This document shows positions 7,652 to 11,404 of a stretch of 11,404 bases of DNA, piece by piece; positions within the stretch are counted from its first letter, which is position 1, and every line of letters starts with the position of its first letter. Where the stretch lies: NCBI GenBank assembly GCA_938036665.1, contig CALHWR010000103.1, positions 1 to 11,404 of the forward strand, in the 5' to 3' direction. The notes below the pieces were generated by a model that worked only from the letters and a program-made list of their open reading frames with translations, was not told the origin of the DNA and ran no database searches. This DNA is from an uncultured Collinsella sp. (GTDB taxonomy: Bacteria; Actinomycetota; Coriobacteriia; Coriobacteriales; Coriobacteriaceae). The position numbers were made by a program, and so were the translations under genes.

Positions 7652-7662
7652 AATGGGCGGGC

Positions 7663-9816
7663 TTACTGAACTTTGCTGGCGAACTCGAGGTATTGCATGC
7701 GCTGCAGCTTGTCGATCGTCGAGGCGTAGGGGCTGTCTTCCGATTCCAAGTCGTAGCGCAGCCCGTCGGCACCGAGATAGCCGGCGACATTGATGGTGGG
7801 CACATCTGACCTTGTCGCAAGCAGGGCCTTTTGGTAATTGGTGAGCGGGGCGCCGATCTTATTAAGGGTAATGGCTGCAATCTCGTTTGCCCCGACGGTG
7901 TCGTAGACGTTGAGCTCGGTATTGCCGGCGATCTCATAGTTAGCCCAGACGAGATATGTCGACTGATAGATACGGAAAGCGTGGCTTGCCGTATCTTCCT
8001 GAGGGTACAGCTCGTCGTTGAGAGTCGTTGCGGCGCTCGGCTGATGGTCGCCAAAAAAGACAAGAACAACCGGGCTGCCGATGTTGCGGAGCTCGTTGAT
8101 AAAGTACTCGAGGTCCCGGTCGGATGCGTTGATGCAGGTGAGATAGGTGTTGAGCGCGCTGTTGGCGCCTTCGCTGGCTCCCTCGACCCAATAGTTTGTC
8201 AGCTCTTCGGCGGGAACGGTGCCATAGTCGTAGCCGCCGTGATTTTGCATCGTGACGTCAAAGATGAACTGCGGCGCTTCGTCGGTTCTAAGCAGGTCGA
8301 GTATCTTGTCGTAGGTGGCGTAGTCGCATACGCCGGCATGGTAATAGGGCGCACCTTCGAAATCGCCGATTGAAAGAAAGTCTCCAAAGCCCAGCTGCTG
8401 ATAGATTTTATCTCGATGGTAGTTGACGGGGTTTTGCGGGTGCATAGCGGTAGTGGTATACCCAAGCTCTTTAAGGTCCTTTGCCAGGCTGTTTACGCCA
8501 TTCATCTGATACAGCTGATAGGGGATCTTGCCTAATCCGACAAAGGCCGTTGTCGCTCCGGTCAAAAATTCGAATTCGGAGTTCGCCGTTCCGCCACCGG
8601 CGACCGAAGCGAGCATGGTGCCGCGAACAAGTGTGTCGGGAAGCGAGTTGTAGAATGCGGGGCCGGTGTACCCGGCCGCCTGGAGCTGCTCAAAGCACGA
8701 AAGGTCGCTAAAACTCTCATTCATGACGGCAACAATCGTCGGCTTGATTTCATTGAACTGGGCAACGGCCGCCGCGCGCTGCTCGCTCGAGCCATATGTG
8801 CTGTCGTAGGCGGCGGCGAGCTCCTGCTCGATGCTCTGCGCCTCATCGGGCGTATAGTCTTCGGGCTTCTCAATGGGCAACTCGTTGACCATTTCGGTGA
8901 ACGAAGTGATAAAACCCTGAGACGCATACGTGGTGATGGGCTGCCAACGGTCAAATCCAAAATCCAGCGCCTGCTCCAAGTCGATGTTGGAAAAGCCTGA
9001 GAGCCCCACAACGGTCACTAGCAGAAAAGCACAGAGGTTAGTGGCGATAGCGGGGAAGACATGGGTGGGCGTACGGAGCTTTCGCGGTCGGATGAGCGAA
9101 AGAAGCCCCAGGGAAATCTCCAGCAGGGCGAGAGAGGTTACGATTCCGGCGGTAAAGGTAAACTCGTATCCCTCGCTCACTTCCATTGCGGTGCCAAGGG
9201 CCAAGATATCGCTTGGCAGGATGGCTTCGCCTTTAAACGTTATGACGAAGTGCTCGGCAATGCCAAGGATGCAGCAGACGACGGGCACGAGAGCCATGAC
9301 GCCTCCATGACGCTGTCCCAGCAAATAAAGGGAGAGCAGAACCGTCGCGAGCAGCCCGACGGAAAACCCGAATGAGTTGGCGGGAATGCGATAGAACGTT
9401 TCGTTGCAGGCAATTTCGAGTGAAACGAACGAGAGCGCTGAAACAGCGGCGATGACAAGGATGTCACGGCAAATACAGGCAACCGTTCCCGTCGCAAGGT
9501 CGGTTTGGTCGATAAGTCCCGAAACCAAGGGCTCGACAAGAAGCATGACGGCGGCAGCACCGAGCGCCGAATAAGAAAGGACCCATAGGGAGCTGCCCTC
9601 ATTTACGAGCAATTGATTCGTAACCCATGCAGCTACCACGCCGAGCGGGATGAGGAGCGTCGCGCACCAAAAGACGCGGGCAATGGGTGGCTTTTCGTTG
9701 CGTTTGATTGAAAAATACACGCGCACGACGACGGCGACCACGATAAGGACGGCGATGAATATGGGCAGATTGGCCATGTCGCTCGAAGTGATTTCAAGGG
9801 GGATATCTTCGGTCAT
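7663..9816 (-). CDS. LTA-synthase-family membrane sulfatase-fold transferase
   Basis: A 717-residue polytopic membrane enzyme of the LtaS/MdoB (COG1368) group, which transfers phosphoglycerol or related groups to surface glycolipids or polymers; the acceptor here is unknown. The N-terminal half has about eight hydrophobic segments (roughly 16-35, 48-70, 77-101, 112-136, 147-167, 172-193, 218-241, 252-274), more than the five of classical LtaS. It includes LPSDILALGTA (200-210), seen in related family members. The extracellular catalytic domain (about 358-660) shows the metal ligand E367 in MNESFSD, the probable nucleophile T410 in GGGTANSEFEFLTG, H526 in MQNHGGY, and D590/H591 in FFGDHQPS. 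Start: ATG 9816 with AGAGGA at 9823-9828, six bases away; the longer in-frame reading lacks a ribosome site. It stands alone, 145 bases upstream of mrp. Teichoic acid, other glycopolymer or lipid head-group modification all remain possible. Confidence 0.88.
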   Translation of the reverse strand: MTEDIPLEITSSDMANLPIFIAVLIVVAVVVRVYFSIKRNEKPPIARVFWCATLLIPLGVVAAWVTNQLLVNEGSSLWVLSYSALGAAAVMLLVEPLVSGLIDQTDLATGTVACICRDILVIAAVSALSFVSLEIACNETFYRIPANSFGFSVGLLATVLLSLYLLGQRHGGVMALVPVVCCILGIAEHFVITFKGEAILPSDILALGTAMEVSEGYEFTFTAGIVTSLALLEISLGLLSLIRPRKLRTPTHVFPAIATNLCAFLLVTVVGLSGFSNIDLEQALDFGFDRWQPITTYASQGFITSFTEMVNELPIEKPEDYTPDEAQSIEQELAAAYDSTYGSSEQRAAAVAQFNEIKPTIVAVMNESFSDLSCFEQLQAAGYTGPAFYNSLPDTLVRGTMLASVAGGGTANSEFEFLTGATTAFVGLGKIPYQLYQMNGVNSLAKDLKELGYTTTAMHPQNPVNYHRDKIYQQLGFGDFLSIGDFEGAPYYHAGVCDYATYDKILDLLRTDEAPQFIFDVTMQNHGGYDYGTVPAEELTNYWVEGASEGANSALNTYLTCINASDRDLEYFINELRNIGSPVVLVFFGDHQPSAATTLNDELYPQEDTASHAFRIYQSTYLVWANYEIAGNTELNVYDTVGANEIAAITLNKIGAPLTNYQKALLATRSDVPTINVAGYLGADGLRYDLESEDSPYASTIDKLQRMQYLEFASKVQ

Positions 9817-9846
9817 GGACGTTCCTCTGGTACAACAAATTAAGTT

Positions 9847-9862
9847 CAGTATTAGATTACTG
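9847..9862. repeat. Short dyad CAGTA-N6-TACTG in the divergent intergenic region
   Basis: Perfect five-base arms (9847-9851 and 9858-9862) flank a six-base AT-rich spacer. The arms extend to GTTCAGTA / TACTG-t-AAC if one bulged base is allowed. It lies about 30 bases upstream of the membrane-transferase start and overlaps several AT-rich hexamers that could be its -10 element. It may be an operator for that gene, or chance. Confidence 0.3.
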
Positions 9863-9934
9863 TAACCTTTCCACGGCATTTCGAGAAACAAAGCGCCCGA
9901 TACGCAAAGCTAAAGGTCTGCGAATCTTGTATTA

Positions 9935-9948
9935 CGAACATCTGTGCG
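9935..9948. promoter_or_regulatory. Putative LexA/SOS operator upstream of uvrA
   Basis: CGAACATCTGTGCG matches the CGAAC-N4-GTTCG LexA box of Gram-positive bacteria (CGAACATATGTTCG form) at 12 of 14 positions. The left half-site CGAAC is perfect and the right half-site has one change (GTGCG for GTTCG). It lies 61 bases before the uvrA start, near candidate -10 hexamers TAAACT (9961-9966) and TATGAT (9976-9981). SOS control of uvrA is well known in other bacteria, which supports the reading. No lexA gene is in the window and binding is untested. Confidence 0.6.
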
Positions 9949-10009
9949 CGTCGAGTGCGCTAAACTCATCGGCAGTATGATTCGATGCAATAGGAGGCAA
10001 GGAGCTTCC

Positions 10010-11404
10010 ATGTCTGATTCTTCTATCGTTATTCGCGGCGCCCGTGAGCACAACCTCCGTGATATCGATGTTTCCATTCCGCGTGACCAACTCGTGGTCA
10101 TTACCGGTCTTTCTGGCTCGGGCAAGAGTTCGCTGGCATTTGACACTATCTATGCCGAGGGCCAGCGTCGATACGTCGAGAGTCTTTCGAGCTATGCGCG
10201 CCAGTTCTTGGGACAGATGGACAAACCCGACTTGGATTCAATCGACGGCCTTTCGCCGGCGGTGTCGATCGACCAAAAGACGACGTCTAAAAACCCTCGC
10301 TCGACGGTTGGCACCGTAACCGAGATTTATGACTATCTGCGCCTGCTGTTCGCCCGTGTGGGCACCCCGCACTGTCCCGAATGCGGCCGTGTCATTGAGC
10401 GCCAGACGACCGACCAGGTTGCCGACAAGGTCTTGACGGCGGGGGAGGGCCGCCGCGCGTTTGTGCTGGCACCGGTGGTGCGCGGGCGAAAAGGCGAGTA
10501 CACCAAACTGTTTGAGGATCTTCGCGCCGAGGGCTTTAGCCGCGTGCGTGTCGACGGTGAAGTGCGCTCGCTCGACGATCAGATCGATCTGGACAAGAAG
10601 TTCAAGCACGATATCGAGGTCGTGGTCGACCGCATCGTGATCCGTGAGAACTCTCTGGGCCGTATCGCCGAGTCTGTTGAGCAGGCGACCGCGCTGGCGC
10701 ACGGCAATGTGAACGTATACTTGCTGCCCGACCGCGACGCTCCCGAGGGGACCGAAGGCGAGTTGCTGGAGTATTCGCTGGCGTTAGCGTGCCCGGAGCA
10801 TGGGCACTCCATCGATGACCTGCAGCCGCGTGATTTCTCGTTCAACGCGCCCTATGGCGCGTGCCCAGAGTGCGATGGCCTGGGCTTTAAGAAGACGGTC
10901 GATGCCGAGGCCCTAATCGAAGACCCCTCGAAGTCGATCGCCGACGGGGTCTTTGGCAGCCTGTTTGGCAACTCTAACTACTATCCGCAGATTTTCGCTG
11001 CGGTCTGCAAACACTTTAAGGTGAGCGTCGATACGCCGTGGGAGGATCTGCCTCCTCGGGTGCGTCGCGCGTTTTTAGACGGCATGGGCGACCAGAAGAT
11101 TTCGGTCGACTATCAAAAGCTCGATGGGCGCCGCAGCCAGTGGGACACCAAGTTCTCGGGCGTGCGCAATATCCTGTACGAGCGCTATACCGAGACGACG
11201 AATGAGAACACCAAGGCGCGCTTGGAGAAGTACATCCGCGAGGAGCCGTGCTCGAGCTGCCACGGCGCTCGTTTGCGCCCCGAGATGCTCGCTGTTACCG
11301 TAGGCGGTAAGTCCATTTACGAGGTCTGTTGCCTATCGTGCCGCGAGTCGCTCGAGTTTTTTGAGGGCTTGGAACTCACCGAGCGCCAACAGTTTATCGG
11401 CGGG
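10010..11404 (+). CDS. uvrA: Excinuclease ABC subunit A (5' part, runs off the window)
   Basis: DNA-damage sensor of UvrABC repair, an ABC-type ATPase dimer that finds lesions and loads UvrB. The first 465 codons are present, about half of the expected 940-960. Seen: Walker A GLSGSGKS (33-40), the N-terminal signature [22 protein letters not shown] (split by family as [12 protein letters not shown] and SLSSYARQ, 44-65), C122/C125 in HCPECG, the UvrB-binding/insertion region, and the first zinc module. Its ligands here are C261, H264, C285 and C288 (CPEHG and ACPECDGLG), so one usual cysteine is histidine. [17 protein letters not shown] follows near the right edge. Start: ATG 10010 has AAGGAG at 9999-10004, five bases away, preceded by a second purine-rich AGGAGG at 9992-9997. 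A LexA-like box lies upstream. The frame is open to the last base with no defects. Confidence 0.97.
   Translation, partial: MSDSSIVIRGAREHNLRDIDVSIPRDQLVVITGLSGSGKSSLAFDTIYAEGQRRYVESLSSYARQFLGQMDKPDLDSIDGLSPAVSIDQKTTSKNPRSTVGTVTEIYDYLRLLFARVGTPHCPECGRVIERQTTDQVADKVLTAGEGRRAFVLAPVVRGRKGEYTKLFEDLRAEGFSRVRVDGEVRSLDDQIDLDKKFKHDIEVVVDRIVIRENSLGRIAESVEQATALAHGNVNVYLLPDRDAPEGTEGELLEYSLALACPEHGHSIDDLQPRDFSFNAPYGACPECDGLGFKKTVDAEALIEDPSKSIADGVFGSLFGNSNYYPQIFAAVCKHFKVSVDTPWEDLPPRVRRAFLDGMGDQKISVDYQKLDGRRSQWDTKFSGVRNILYERYTETTNENTKARLEKYIREEPCSSCHGARLRPEMLAVTVGGKSIYEVCCLSCRESLEFFEGLELTERQQFIGG

Noticed and set aside
7518..7662. Riboswitch or small RNA gene between the membrane transferase and mrp
   Set aside because: Only short dyads and one stem with a large loop are visible; nothing resembles a known aptamer core and there is no terminator-like U-tract.
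9817..9891. 25-residue upstream extension of the LTA-synthase-like protein
   Set aside because: No ribosome site precedes it and it crosses the AT-rich promoter region; ATG 9816 has AGAGGA at six bases.
1..11404. Mobile element, CRISPR array or defence system
   Set aside because: No transposase, integrase, terminal inverted repeats, regular repeat-spacer pattern, or nuclease/toxin-type gene is seen; every sizeable gene is a known housekeeping or metabolic family.

Overview
The window is ordinary chromosomal DNA, moderately GC-rich, with tightly packed genes and strong Shine-Dalgarno sequences. The best guess for its source is a high-GC Gram-positive of the class Coriobacteriia, such as Collinsella. 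This is an inference from protein style, gene content and a LexA-like box of the actinobacterial/Firmicute type; no 16S or other marker is present. I see no mobile element, CRISPR array, tRNA, rRNA or phage gene.

Left arm, plus strand (121-3628): dephospho-CoA kinase (coaE), a small membrane-anchored lytic transglycosylase overlapping it by 8 bases, and, after a 51-base gap, the excision-repair subunit uvrB. The arm ends in a strong hairpin terminator (3632-3674) that sits between convergent genes.

Middle, minus strand (3694-9816): reading in the direction of transcription, an LTA-synthase-like membrane sulfatase-fold enzyme comes first (9816-7663). Next comes an Mrp/NBP35 Fe-S cluster carrier ATPase (7517-6687), then an HI0933-family flavoprotein whose GTG start directly follows the Mrp stop codon (6686-5415). 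Last is a second, unrelated flavoprotein of the COG2509 type (5334-3694). A hairpin and a perfect TATAAT lie between the two flavoprotein genes, so the second may be transcribed on its own.

Right arm, plus strand (10010 to the window edge): the first 465 codons of uvrA, running off the right end. The 193-base divergent region between the LTA-synthase-like gene and uvrA carries a 14-base sequence matching a LexA/SOS operator at 12 positions, and a separate short dyad near the membrane-enzyme gene.

Two subunits of the UvrABC nuclease are therefore present, but in separate transcription units about 6.4 kb apart; uvrC is not in the window. The other genes cover cofactor synthesis, wall turnover, Fe-S trafficking, redox and surface-polymer assembly. 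I found no convincing new system. The most useful leads are the candidate SOS box, the Mrp-flavoprotein coupling, the hairpin/promoter arrangement between the flavoprotein genes, and the sequence divergence in CoaE.
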